In this document: one piece after another, positions 17,901 to 25,857 of the stretch
Layout: each line of letters starts with the position of its first letter
Position numbering within the stretch: position 1 is the first letter of the stretch
NCBI GenBank assembly: GCA_964401335.1
Contig: CAYNYK010000003.1
Location: 1-64,000, forward strand
Direction: 5' to 3'
DNA length: 64,000 nucleotides
DNA from: JAAYCU01 sp964401335
GTDB lineage: Bacteria; Planctomycetota; Phycisphaerae; UBA1845; PWPN01
Made by a program: the position numbers and the translations under genes
Notes under the pieces: model-generated
What the model saw: only the letters and a program-made list of their open reading frames with translations
The model's database searches: none
What the model was told of the DNA's origin: nothing

Positions 17901-18745
17901 TCACCGGCCAGAAAGGTCTGGGTATACAATACGTCCTGCAACACGAACGCCATGCTCTCGGCTTTAAGCAATTCGACCGGCGCGTGCCAAGGCATGATCG
18001 GCGGAAGCTCGACCGCTTGTCCCTGCGGGGCCCCCGGCATTCCCGGCGGCGGAGACGGCGGACGATACCCGCCTGACGCCGTGCTTTCATCCAGTCCGGC
18101 GTTGGTGAAATCGTACGAGAGATTGAGCAGACGCTGGTTTCGATTGGTCAGCGAGGACCGCACCTCCGCCCGGGTAAAGGCCTCCCGCGGCTCCGGACGT
18201 TCCAGATAAGCCAATACCACCTGCGCCTCGACCTGGCATGGATCGCGATCCACCGTTTCGATCAGCGTTTTTTTCAGGTCATCGAACGGTGCGATCGGCT
18301 CCTCCTGGATGACCATCGAGGCCATCGCCGCCTCGACCATCTTCATGACCAGATCGCCGTAGGCCGGCGCGCCGGCTTTGGCCTTGGCGAATCTCAACCA
18401 ACGTTCCTTGCATAGGTCGTAGGCCTTTTTATATTGCAGATTCTGAATCAGGATCTCGGCCTGCTGGTAAGCCTTGTAGTCCTCGATCCAGGATTTCTCA
18501 TCCTGGGTCAGCCCCGCCGCTCCGCCGGCGGCCATAGCCAATATGCCGTTGCGGTGGTTGCGTAAGGCCTCCACTTTGTCAAACTGCAACAGCTGCCGGG
18601 CCTCTTCTGCGCTCTTGTGAATTGCCGCCATTTGATCGGTCAGCGGGCCACTGTAAGCAACCTGTATCGGGGCAAGCACCAGAAAATACATACCCGTCAA
18701 AACAAGCGCAATCCGCAAAGCCTTGGCTGGACGAAAGTGCATCAC
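14984..18745 (-). CDS. Large secreted protein of unknown function
   Basis: I do not recognise this 1253-residue protein. A hydrophobic N-terminal segment (about residues 10-32, ending VAYSG) looks like a signal peptide or anchor. It is followed by a helical, repeat-like region (about 35-160) resembling solenoid helices. A Pro/Gly-rich linker lies near 225-250 and a second low-complexity linker near 350-375. A highly acidic Glu/Gln stretch falls around residue 975, and the tail is Thr/Pro/Gly-rich. No catalytic motif is evident. The start is GTG 18745 or ATG 18742; GGGAGG at 18752-18757 suits either. It is a single gene, convergent with rnpB and divergent from the next sulfatase. Envelope location is inferred from the leader only. 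Confidence 0.85.
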   Translation of the reverse strand: MMHFRPAKALRIALVLTGMYFLVLAPIQVAYSGPLTDQMAAIHKSAEEARQLLQFDKVEALRNHRNGILAMAAGGAAGLTQDEKSWIEDYKAYQQAEILIQNLQYKKAYDLCKERWLRFAKAKAGAPAYGDLVMKMVEAAMASMVIQEEPIAPFDDLKKTLIETVDRDPCQVEAQVVLAYLERPEPREAFTRAEVRSSLTNRNQRLLNLSYDFTNAGLDESTASGGYRPPSPPPGMPGAPQGQAVELPPIMPWHAPVELLKAESMAFVLQDVLYTQTFLAGERLEGIDSRGARFVLLPEGIYIEDYDRRGRPGWALLSPELRGRRIVWRKYSLYVLRDTSAAKSDLLAGATGTVPTPKPVAGRSTPSGPEQTRKEPTLQERFSSLLTQLDTSEPLWTECDDVSLYGVENLSFNDLLLIKDRLGLRSQQVLKKELTRLARLGKLRESRTDRSRSRTDTGGQGSVTEEQIQLSISDRQIVPNLTSFTQSTAGPGGTQEARGAQDIQLTIQGLCLILCDPTTYKPYFFYDEARSYLELSTGSRMYFDEPTQSFKTDDGAVILVHSFAPAYLPIPILRNLLDKKTTTGTNEDPRLQKLIEALEETKNVSGREKVLESRVLQAADSLAAMNLPGRYLIEGRGNYILNADAIQNAQTSGTARPTPTYGQAGTTGFGEYVIIDGRTGRILDDPDVRYSVQDYTDMANNIAGVFMPRAYFLRPCVPVFKVYEMFSERFGLQKGELGSLLGIQGGTMNRPVPPPVIPGQPFAQDQPVPKSDLDYRREAGDMSQWRTLLRRQAQHELSQGRYHRAMLNYRDLLDQLGTENALEDSFFIEVPNKERIDQFASQLSTYILSLQESNFIENELATLLDQVNLKESAHFLRRGMVDRFELYTLPVIEEAIAYAQSYGFSPPAQLTQTQQELKLSIQTIQQRVGRQEDPPAFISEAFKAKNGPKVDRGVKTVLQTGAVRKSGTTTTSTEEEDRQQEEEEKQNRYLFTVLDEVFSEGLSLNSWLELKGGLAGKASGLLWRSRQSEESVARRVAVNLVPVQKYDHDKGLDGDVAVLITKETFAAMQKWSTLSAEKRMADPHAGEYLFILAWYWLDRGQWHHAREAYIHAARVYQDQVKRLAGRNSGAVDNKQALAELIAKRNALVMLIAAAGITRDTPPGAMTVGAAYVAEIQKLALMWKRRWNSAGLPPHHGARLGELVDLRISMILAPQAELKDPLRRYFWFDYDAYPSVLLTESPAPSTPGQATGTP

Positions 18746-19260
18746 CGCAAACCTCCCATTTTGGTAGTACTGTGCCGACCCGCGTTACCACTGGACCTGC
18801 CGGGCGACCCTCCTCAGAAACCCCCTCTGCGCGCAGTCCACGGAAACCGGGCGGACATCAGGCGGAACCCCGGGCAGTGTTGCATCCTGCATATCCAATA
18901 TGACCTTACGGGCTTATCCTGTCAATCCGGAGACAACACACGCAGCGGCCGGCAGATTAAACCATTATGGCTATAATTACTAATCCAGTTTAACCGACAT
19001 AATGAGAAGGCCCGCTTAAACCCCGCCATTCCGACCCTGCTTCGAGGTGTCCCCGACAGACCATACGCCGTGCCTTTTCCTGCAAGACTGCCCGACCGGT
19101 TCGCCGGGTTCTTGTCAATGCTTTTTTCGTGCGTCACGACTTGATAAGAGGAACCCAATAGACTATTCACCTCATATTCGTGCTTGCCCGGCGCCTTTAT
19201 GGCATAGCTCGCCGCTTATAAAAACGTGGTTGGTATTTTGAAATGATCAGGAGTGACTCC
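18746..19260. other. Divergent intergenic region
   Basis: About 515 bases lie between the large unknown gene (minus) and a sulfatase gene (plus). It must hold both promoters. Only the ribosome binding sites at each end (GGGAGG at 18752-18757 on minus, AGGAG at 19249-19253 on plus) are clear. Short open frames here are not convincing. Confidence 0.4.
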
Positions 19261-20670
19261 ATGCTCACCATTGTGCCTATTCGAATACCTCGCGTAATTA
19301 TCCCCGCGGGTTTGATTCTGCTTTCGGTCGCAGACGGCTGGTCCGCCGCCGCGGAAAACCGACCGCCGAATATTGTCTTTATCCTGGCCGATGACCTGGG
19401 TTATGCCGACGTGGGCTGTTACGGCCAGAAGCAGATCAAGACCCCGCATATCGACGCCCTGGCCGCCGAGGGCATGCGTTTCACCCAGGCCTATGCCGGC
19501 TCTTCCATCTGCGCGCCTTCCCGTGGCGTTCTCATGACCGGTCAACACACGGGGCACGCCACGGTGCGCGGCAACATCTGCGTGCGCGGCGGAACCGTCG
19601 GATACAAAGGAGACCAGCTCATCCGCCGTATGCATCTGACGGAAAAGGATGTCACCGTCGCTCAGGTGCTGCGGCCGGCCGGCTACCGTACCGGTCTCGT
19701 GGGCAAATGGCACCTGGACGGCTATCATCCCGAAGCCGGTCCACTCGAACGAGGGTTCGATGAGTTTTACGGTTGGCTGACTCAGAACATGGCGACCCAA
19801 ATCCCGAGTTACTTCCCGGCGAAACGCTACCGCAATCGTGAACTGTATGACGTGGAAGGGAATCAGAACGGGCAACGGGGGACATACGAAACGGATATGT
19901 GTACCCAGGAAGCCATAACCTTCATCAAGTCGAACAAAACAAAACCCTTCTTTCTTTACCTTGCATATACCAACCCCCACAGCCCACTCATCGTACCCAG
20001 CCTCGGTCGCTATGCAGATGAAACTTGGAACGAAGACAACAAAACCTATGCGGCCATGGTGACCAACCTCGACGAAGGCATCGGCCAGGTGATGCAGACG
20101 CTTAAGGACGAAGGCCTGGACAAGGATACCGTTGTTTTCTTCTGCTCCGACAATGGTCCCCGTTCGAGCGACAGCCGGCGCTATCAGGACGTGGCGGAGT
20201 TTTTTGATTCCAACGGACCGTTACGCGGTTACAAAATGGATTTCTACGAAGGAGGCATCCGCGTGCCGGCCATCGTTCGCTGGCCGGGTAAGGTTGCGGC
20301 GGGCGTTACCAGTGACGCGGTATGGTATTTCGCCGATTTCCTGCCGACCACTGCGGAAATCGCCGGGGCGAAAACGCCCGATGCCATTGACGGCATCAGT
20401 ATCCTTCCGACGCTGCTCGGCAAACCGCAGGAGACGGCCGATCGCTTTCTATACTGGGAACTTCTGGAAAAGAAGTTTGAGCAGGCCGTACGCTGGCGCA
20501 ATTGGAAGGCCGTCCGCTACGATATGGAAAAGACCTTTGAACTCTACGACCTGGCGACCGATGTGGGCGAACAGCACGACGTGGCGGCGAACCATCCGGA
20601 AGTGGTCGCCCACATTGATGAATACCTGAAAACCGCGCGCGCCGAATCTTTTGAATATCCCCTGGATTGA
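19261..20670 (+). CDS. Secreted sulfatase
   Basis: This is a formylglycine-dependent sulfatase with a signal peptide (about residues 1-30, ending in SAAAEN). The metal-binding aspartates lie in FILADDLGY (44-45). The modification motif CAPSR has its cysteine at residue 84. VGKWHLDG and FFCSDNGPR mark later active-site strands. It has 469 residues from the chosen ATG, which has AGGAG at 19249-19253 and gives a proper signal peptide. The ATG at 19243 lies upstream of that ribosome binding site. Its substrate is unknown; it belongs to a region of polysaccharide-active genes. Confidence 0.94.
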   Translation: MLTIVPIRIPRVIIPAGLILLSVADGWSAAAENRPPNIVFILADDLGYADVGCYGQKQIKTPHIDALAAEGMRFTQAYAGSSICAPSRGVLMTGQHTGHATVRGNICVRGGTVGYKGDQLIRRMHLTEKDVTVAQVLRPAGYRTGLVGKWHLDGYHPEAGPLERGFDEFYGWLTQNMATQIPSYFPAKRYRNRELYDVEGNQNGQRGTYETDMCTQEAITFIKSNKTKPFFLYLAYTNPHSPLIVPSLGRYADETWNEDNKTYAAMVTNLDEGIGQVMQTLKDEGLDKDTVVFFCSDNGPRSSDSRRYQDVAEFFDSNGPLRGYKMDFYEGGIRVPAIVRWPGKVAAGVTSDAVWYFADFLPTTAEIAGAKTPDAIDGISILPTLLGKPQETADRFLYWELLEKKFEQAVRWRNWKAVRYDMEKTFELYDLATDVGEQHDVAANHPEVVAHIDEYLKTARAESFEYPLD

Positions 20671-20692
20671 CGCGGTAACGACCGACCCGATT

Positions 20693-20826
20693 GGGTGGCA
20701 TGGGCAGGCTCTTGTCACGCATCAGCGGGACAAGAGTTTGCCCGTGCTTTCCCGTCCACGGAATGAACTATGGCAATCACCCGACAACCCCGTATTTGCG
20801 CGTCCCGCTCTTTACCGAATGCATCC
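20693..20826 (+). repeat. Structured repeat copy between convergent genes
   Basis: The copy starts with GGGTGGCATGGGCAGG and carries a hairpin whose arms CTCTTGTC and GACAAGAG differ from the other copies by a compensating C-G to T-A change. It ends near CTTTACCGAATGC. The left terminal repeat seen in other copies is missing. It lies between the sulfatase (plus) and glycosidase-like (minus) genes, where the hairpin could also stop transcription from both sides. Confidence 0.7.
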
Positions 20827-20887
20827 ATCATAGATATGTTTATGTTTTATATCGGCATAGAAAGACAGCATCGCCGCTCGGGCACCA

Positions 20888-22948
20888 TCAATCTCTCGTC
20901 ACCGTCCAGCCCTCGGCAACCTTGATTGCAATGACCTCCGCATCGGGTGTGTGGTCCTTGATCGTGATTTGTTTACCCTGGACGGTTATATCCAGCACTT
21001 TCTTATGCAGATGGATCCGGGTTATGGTCAACGCGGGCCAATCGCTTGGCAGGCGCGGCGAAATCTCGCATCCTTCGACCGTCGGCTTGAATCCGAGGAA
21101 CCCGTAGAGCATGACCTGTGGAACGAGGATCGACTCGAAGAATTCCTTGTCCAGCCCCAGTCCGCCCGCCACGTTGCCGCCCTGCATGGTGCCCTTGCTC
21201 GGGTCGCTGTAATAGGCACGGTACCCGCCGGCGGCCTGGGTTTCATCAAACCAGACGCAGATTTCCTTCAATCGACCGGCCGCGTCGTCCGGCCCGTCCA
21301 CCATCAGGCGGGCCATCAGATCATGATACGACCAGCCGAGCACACCGCCGCCGTCCTGCACCTGATAGCCCCAGGGAATAGTTTCCGGATTCGACCAACC
21401 CCAAACATAGTAATCAAGGTTACGGAGCGTCGAAGATCGCGGACCGAATCGCCAATGATAAATATCGGCACCCTGAGAGGTATCGCCTTCAACAGTCCGC
21501 CGGCCGCTGATCCAATCGCGAATAGACCGGGCCTGTTCGGGGGTAGCAAAATCGTAGTAAATCGCCTCGTTGTTGAGGAAGGTCCAGCCGAAATCATACA
21601 GGCGTCCGTCAAGATCGACCGTACCGAATCGCCCCGTCTGCTTGTTCCAGAATCGGCTTGTGCCGTAATCCTTGACCTCGCGCGCATGGCGACGCAGGTC
21701 GGTCGAATCAAAGGCGTCGGCCCCGGTGGTAATCGCCCAACGCGGATGGGCCGCGATCTGTTCTTCCAGTTCCGCCAGGTCCAGCAGGGCATCGTAATAG
21801 TAAATGGTTGCCAGAGCGTCTTCGCCGCCGAAGGGGAGCAGATCCCAATAGTTATTGCCGATACCTTCGCCGCGAATGATCACCTTTTTACCGTCCACAT
21901 AACGAACGCCGCTACGGCCTTCATGCCCCGGCCAGGTGGTATACACACACTTGCGGTTCCGTGTGTCGAACTCATGCATCATGAACCGCATGGCCGCCCG
22001 CATCCGCCCGATCTGTTGACGAAGGAATGCGATATCCTTCGACCACATGAAATAGTCATGGCCGCCGCGAATGAAGTTGATGTTATTGATATTGTGGCGT
22101 GTATCAGAGGCGGTGTGGAACGACTTGATGACCAACCTGGCCGGACCCGGATTGTCCAATACGAGCCGCAGGCCGGTAATGGTTCCCTTCCATTCCGGTA
22201 GACGATACACCGGAATCATCGTACGGGTTTCAGCGGCGGCCGCCCCGCCGATCGCGGGTGAGAAATACATCCGGCGTTGTGGGCTGAATTCCGCTTGGTC
22301 TGTGGTAATCCACTCCACGTAGCAGTTAGCACCCTCTAGGCCGTCGGCCCACCAGTTGAGCCGCAGCCAGGGGGCGATCCGGGCGTCGATGGAAAAAGGC
22401 GGGGTTTGTGTCATCGCCCGCGGCTCGGTCAGATCGACGACCCATCCCTGCTCGTTTACCTCGCCGCTCTTTGCGCCGGTCAGCGTCCAACCGTCGGGTG
22501 TGGCCGGGGGGGCGTCATAACCTTGCACTCCGGTCCCCCGAAAATGCCAGCCGATCCCGCCGGCCTGAACCCAGACAGGGAAAGGCCAGCCCTCCGCGTG
22601 GGCCGGGCCGTCGTGCTGATGGGTGTGCATATAGCCTTCGCGGTTCATGACCCGGCCGGTCAGGGCCTTGGCCCAGCGAATGCGCATCGACTCCAACTCG
22701 CGTCCGCTGCCCCGTGCCGGCCACAGCGTCGACATCGGCATCCATTCATCCCACAGAGGGATCAGCGGGCCCGCCGGCTTATAATGCAGCCAGAACAACC
22801 GCCGCAGGCTCTCCATTTCCCCCTCATGGCCCGGAACCACGAAGCATGGAAAATCGTCGGGGACCGACGTGACGGTCTGCCCTACCGACATGGACAGGGG
22901 GTTGATCAAAACCGTAAGAGCCGCGGGCAAAAGGTTTCGCGAAAACAT
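20888..22948 (-). CDS. Secreted six-hairpin glycosidase-like protein
   Basis: A signal peptide (about residues 1-24) leads a ~686-residue exported protein. The sequence has an N-terminal beta-rich part (about 130-270) followed by a helical region with NNYWDLLPFGGEDALATIYYYDALLDLAELEE, RFGTVDLDGRLYDFGWTFLNNEAIYYD and GGVLGWSYHDLMARL, as expected of an (alpha/alpha)6 barrel glycoside hydrolase. I cannot name the family or sugar. ATG 22948 was chosen: GAGG lies 7 bases upstream and the leader starts directly. ATG 22951 is equivalent; the upstream frame to 23002 is not needed. It is downstream of the restriction-modification genes on the same strand. Confidence 0.75.
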   Translation of the reverse strand: MFSRNLLPAALTVLINPLSMSVGQTVTSVPDDFPCFVVPGHEGEMESLRRLFWLHYKPAGPLIPLWDEWMPMSTLWPARGSGRELESMRIRWAKALTGRVMNREGYMHTHQHDGPAHAEGWPFPVWVQAGGIGWHFRGTGVQGYDAPPATPDGWTLTGAKSGEVNEQGWVVDLTEPRAMTQTPPFSIDARIAPWLRLNWWADGLEGANCYVEWITTDQAEFSPQRRMYFSPAIGGAAAAETRTMIPVYRLPEWKGTITGLRLVLDNPGPARLVIKSFHTASDTRHNINNINFIRGGHDYFMWSKDIAFLRQQIGRMRAAMRFMMHEFDTRNRKCVYTTWPGHEGRSGVRYVDGKKVIIRGEGIGNNYWDLLPFGGEDALATIYYYDALLDLAELEEQIAAHPRWAITTGADAFDSTDLRRHAREVKDYGTSRFWNKQTGRFGTVDLDGRLYDFGWTFLNNEAIYYDFATPEQARSIRDWISGRRTVEGDTSQGADIYHWRFGPRSSTLRNLDYYVWGWSNPETIPWGYQVQDGGGVLGWSYHDLMARLMVDGPDDAAGRLKEICVWFDETQAAGGYRAYYSDPSKGTMQGGNVAGGLGLDKEFFESILVPQVMLYGFLGFKPTVEGCEISPRLPSDWPALTITRIHLHKKVLDITVQGKQITIKDHTPDAEVIAIKVAEGWTVTRD

Positions 22949-23058
22949 CATAATACCTCGATCAAATCCCCGCCTGGAAAATGCCCAAAGCCGCCCGTGC
23001 ATTTGATGTTCTAATTCCTTTTTTCTCTATGCAGCCTCTCAACCGTTAAAGAATACAA

Positions 23059-23718
23059 CTATTCCTCTTTGTCTTGCCAGCACCGCCTGACCCTTCGGAA
23101 ATACTCAATTCGATTTTCAATTTTACCAATTTCCTTCGGATAGAACTCGAGCATAATGTCACAAAGTTGCAACATCCACGCTTTGCGAGAATAGTCGGAT
23201 TTGACGCTGATGTGGTTTGAATTGGCGATTTGAATCTGTCCCCATCCCAACGCTCCAATTGTAAGGCAATCCCAATCAAGATACTCGATGGGAACAAAGG
23301 TAACTTCCGAGATTGCGGCATGCGTACCCGCGATTTGATACTTAATAAAAAGTAACACGAAATAATTCATGTCATCTTCGTAGAAACGCGCAAGACGTTC
23401 AACGGAAGTCAGATTGGGCATGTTGAATTTCGTGTCCTCGCGGTGCGTCTTAACATCGATAACGTAGTAGAAGCCATCCCGATCCTTAAATGCAAGGTCG
23501 GCCATGGCCCGACGCGCAAAATTAGCGGAGTATTCCGCGCAATCCTCGCCAAGGATTGCCTGAAAGTTGTCGCTGAGAATATCTTGTATGGCATCACCAA
23601 ACGCACGCGGGCTTCGAGCGGTACTCGGGGAAAGAAAATCCTCATGTCTATTGAGAAAGTCCCCTGTCCGCGTCGCGATGTCTTTGTACTTCGTTGACGC
23701 AAATATTCTGCTTTTCAT
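23059..23718 (-). CDS. Type II restriction endonuclease, PD-(D/E)xK type
   Basis: This is a 219-residue putative restriction enzyme encoded immediately after its methyltransferase. The catalytic motif is recognisable as D74 in MADLAF and D88-V-K90 in YVIDVKTH, followed by FNMPNLTSVERLARF. The spacing and the later EVTFVPIEYLDWDCLTIGALGWGQIQ resemble HincII-like enzymes, but this is by eye and does not establish the recognition site. The ATG at 23718 was preferred; the frame also allows a TTG start at 23739. The DNA of this gene is more AT-rich than its neighbours, which suggests transfer. Confidence 0.8.
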   Translation of the reverse strand: MKSRIFASTKYKDIATRTGDFLNRHEDFLSPSTARSPRAFGDAIQDILSDNFQAILGEDCAEYSANFARRAMADLAFKDRDGFYYVIDVKTHREDTKFNMPNLTSVERLARFYEDDMNYFVLLFIKYQIAGTHAAISEVTFVPIEYLDWDCLTIGALGWGQIQIANSNHISVKSDYSRKAWMLQLCDIMLEFYPKEIGKIENRIEYFRRVRRCWQDKEE

Positions 23719-23745
23719 ACCTCTACACCATTGTTTCAAGAGGGA

Positions 23746-24747
23746 TCAACCAAACAGGGTCGGTTGCTTCGCCTCGCGAGCCCTGGGCATGCTCTGGTCG
23801 TTAATCTGGTCGGCTAAAGTGTTACGTTCCCAAAAAACGCCGTCGGTGTAACCTTGGATGCTTAAATCGTCGTTGGCCTGTTCCAGCCTTTTCATCGCCA
23901 AGCAACAGAATTCTCGATCAATTTCAACACCAACGTAATGACGTCCAAGTTTTTTCGCCACCACGGAAGTGGTTCCCGACCCGAGGAAAGGATCGAATAC
24001 GACGTTATTGACGTTCGAGCTGGCAAGAATGATTTTGGCCAACAGTTTTTCAGGTTTTTGGGTGGGATGATCCGTATTTTCCGGCATCGACCAAAATGGG
24101 ACGGTAAGGTCAGTCCATAGGTTGGAGGGATAGGTGATACGATATTTACCTTCCTCACTTTTTTCCCAATCTTTCGGCTGACCTTTGTCATTGGTATAAG
24201 GGGCAAGAACTCGGCGCTTGAGCTTTACGTCATCCACATTGAACACATAATCGTCGGAGACGGTGGCGAACCAGATATCTTCCGCGTTGTTCTTCCAGTT
24301 AGTTTTCGCTCCGCGCCCTTTCTCCCTTTCCCATGTTATACGATTCCTCACTTTGAAATTACGAAGAAGTACCCGATGTATGGCCGCGGAAGACCGCCAG
24401 TCCCCGCAAACATAAATGGATCCGGTTGGTTTTAGAAGCCGACGCATTTCCGGTAACCATGTAACGAGCCATGTTTCGTATTCGTCAAGGTCGGCCTGCT
24501 TGAATGTATTGCCATTGAAATTCTTATTCAGATTATAAGGGGGATCCGCTACGATAAGATCAAAGATGCCGGACGGCAGGCAAGGCATTACCTGCATAAC
24601 ATCTTGACAGATCGTGGAGTCAATAATATCTGAAAGCGACACCGCGGACTCAATATGCAGCAAATCCCTCGACAAACGTTGTCGTTCCTCATCGGATAAA
24701 ACCAGAGTCCGATTTCGCTGGGCACGTGGCTTCTCGGTCATAAGCAT
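23746..24747 (-). CDS. DNA adenine methyltransferase of a type II restriction-modification system
   Basis: This is an S-adenosylmethionine-dependent DNA methyltransferase (333 residues) that should protect host DNA from the adjoining nuclease. The catalytic motif DPPY lies at 68-71 and the cofactor motif FLGSGTT at 254-260, an order typical of the beta class of amino-methyltransferases (N6-adenine or N4-cytosine). DPPY favours adenine. HPTQKPEKLL precedes the cofactor motif. The first ATG at 24747 was used; a second in-frame ATG lies two codons later. The stop codon is 27 bases from the endonuclease start. A nested palindrome lies directly upstream. Confidence 0.92.
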   Translation of the reverse strand: MLMTEKPRAQRNRTLVLSDEERQRLSRDLLHIESAVSLSDIIDSTICQDVMQVMPCLPSGIFDLIVADPPYNLNKNFNGNTFKQADLDEYETWLVTWLPEMRRLLKPTGSIYVCGDWRSSAAIHRVLLRNFKVRNRITWEREKGRGAKTNWKNNAEDIWFATVSDDYVFNVDDVKLKRRVLAPYTNDKGQPKDWEKSEEGKYRITYPSNLWTDLTVPFWSMPENTDHPTQKPEKLLAKIILASSNVNNVVFDPFLGSGTTSVVAKKLGRHYVGVEIDREFCCLAMKRLEQANDDLSIQGYTDGVFWERNTLADQINDQSMPRAREAKQPTLFG

Positions 24748-24748
24748 T

Positions 24749-24798
24749 GTTTATCATTTCTCCCCATTTCGTACAAGGGGCTGTACGAAATGATAAAC
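24749..24798. promoter_or_regulatory. Nested palindromes upstream of the methyltransferase
   Basis: GTTTATCATTTC (24749-24760) is the exact inverted complement of GAAATGATAAAC (24787-24798). Inside it, ATTTCGTAC (24766-24774) pairs with GTACGAAAT (24783-24791). The site abuts the methyltransferase start codon, a position where such systems are often autoregulated. I see no separate controller gene, so binding by the methyltransferase itself is one possibility. Confidence 0.6.
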
Positions 24799-24897
24799 GA
24801 ACGGAACGGTACGCCCTCGTAGGATACTATCGAAACCGTTTTTCCGCTTGACCTCCGCGGGTCGTGGTCATTCCATCAATGCAACTGATCACCTTGG

Positions 24898-25497
24898 CTA
24901 TTCCAGCGCGTAGATCGTGATCGTGACGTTGTCAAAATAATAGGTCATCTCGGTTTCCCAGACGGCACTGATGCCGAAGGCTACCCAGAGCCGGCCGTCG
25001 GCCCCTGATGTGGCTTGCCGGGTCGAGGTGTAGGTTTTCCAGCCGGCGACCTGGTTGGCGGACTGGCTCGTATCGAAGTCCGCCTCGCTCTGAGGTCGCT
25101 GATTACCGGCATAGAAGGCCAGTTTGGCAATGGTGTTATCGCTGGCGCTTTCGCTCCAAACATCTCCTTTGATCTCGACTTCATAGGCGGCACCGGCCGT
25201 CGAGGTGCTGAAGGATCGGGTCATCCAGATCGTGCCGTCATCCTGGCGACCATCGAGATAAAAGCGGGCCGCATATTTGCCTTTGGCTTGACTATCGCTG
25301 ATGTCAACGGACCAGGCCACCTCGCGGCCGGGGCAGTTCGGATCTTCCGGGACATCGGCCCCGATCAACCACTCGCTCTCGAAGTCCTCGGTCAGGACGC
25401 CCAACGGCATCCCCCACCATGGAAAGAAGGTCGAACAGCCGGCAGCTCCCAGGAGAATCAGCCCCGCCACGCTCAGGATCAGATGATTTCTGTTCAT
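24898..25497 (-). CDS. Lipoprotein, possibly carbohydrate-binding
   Basis: This is a 199-residue exported protein with a lipoprotein signal: MNRNHLILSVAGLILLGAAGC, lipid-modified cysteine at about residue 21. The rest is beta-rich with many aromatic residues (RSFSTSTAGAAYEVEIKGDVW, VAGWKTYTSTRQA, YYFDNVTITIYALE), in the style of jelly-roll carbohydrate-binding modules. This is a resemblance rather than a firm family assignment. The ATG at 25497 was chosen because it places the lipobox correctly; the frame extends upstream to 25551. It lies in the polysaccharide region. Confidence 0.75.
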   Translation of the reverse strand: MNRNHLILSVAGLILLGAAGCSTFFPWWGMPLGVLTEDFESEWLIGADVPEDPNCPGREVAWSVDISDSQAKGKYAARFYLDGRQDDGTIWMTRSFSTSTAGAAYEVEIKGDVWSESASDNTIAKLAFYAGNQRPQSEADFDTSQSANQVAGWKTYTSTRQATSGADGRLWVAFGISAVWETEMTYYFDNVTITIYALE

Positions 25498-25857
25498 CGC
25501 AAAACCCTTTCTTTGAAGGCCAAATAAATACCAGCGCATTTTGCCGTTCATCGACTTTCTGTCGGCTTAGCGACAGGGCCGACCTCCGCGGCGCGCTATT
25601 CTCCGCGAAGGCTGAAAACTTACCCTTCACTGATTGCGTATCCTATCAAGCGGCCGCGATGCCCGCAATGCCGAGCCATACCCCTTTTCGACGGCGTATG
25701 TGGCTATGTGCGTACAGAGAGCTTGGATATGGCCATCCATTTGAAACAAGGAAATTTCCGCCGGCCCGACGGACTTCGCTTCGCTCGCGCTTCCAACAGA
25801 TCATTCTCGCGCATGACTCTCTTGTGCGTGGTGAAAAGACGAATAATCCGGGTCAGG
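25498..25857. other. Intergenic gap, nothing recognised
   Basis: About 360 bases lie between the lipoprotein gene and the beta-helix gene, both on minus. Short open frames here lack ribosome binding sites and family-like composition. It should contain the lipoprotein promoter, but no clear -35/-10 pair stands out. Confidence 0.35.
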
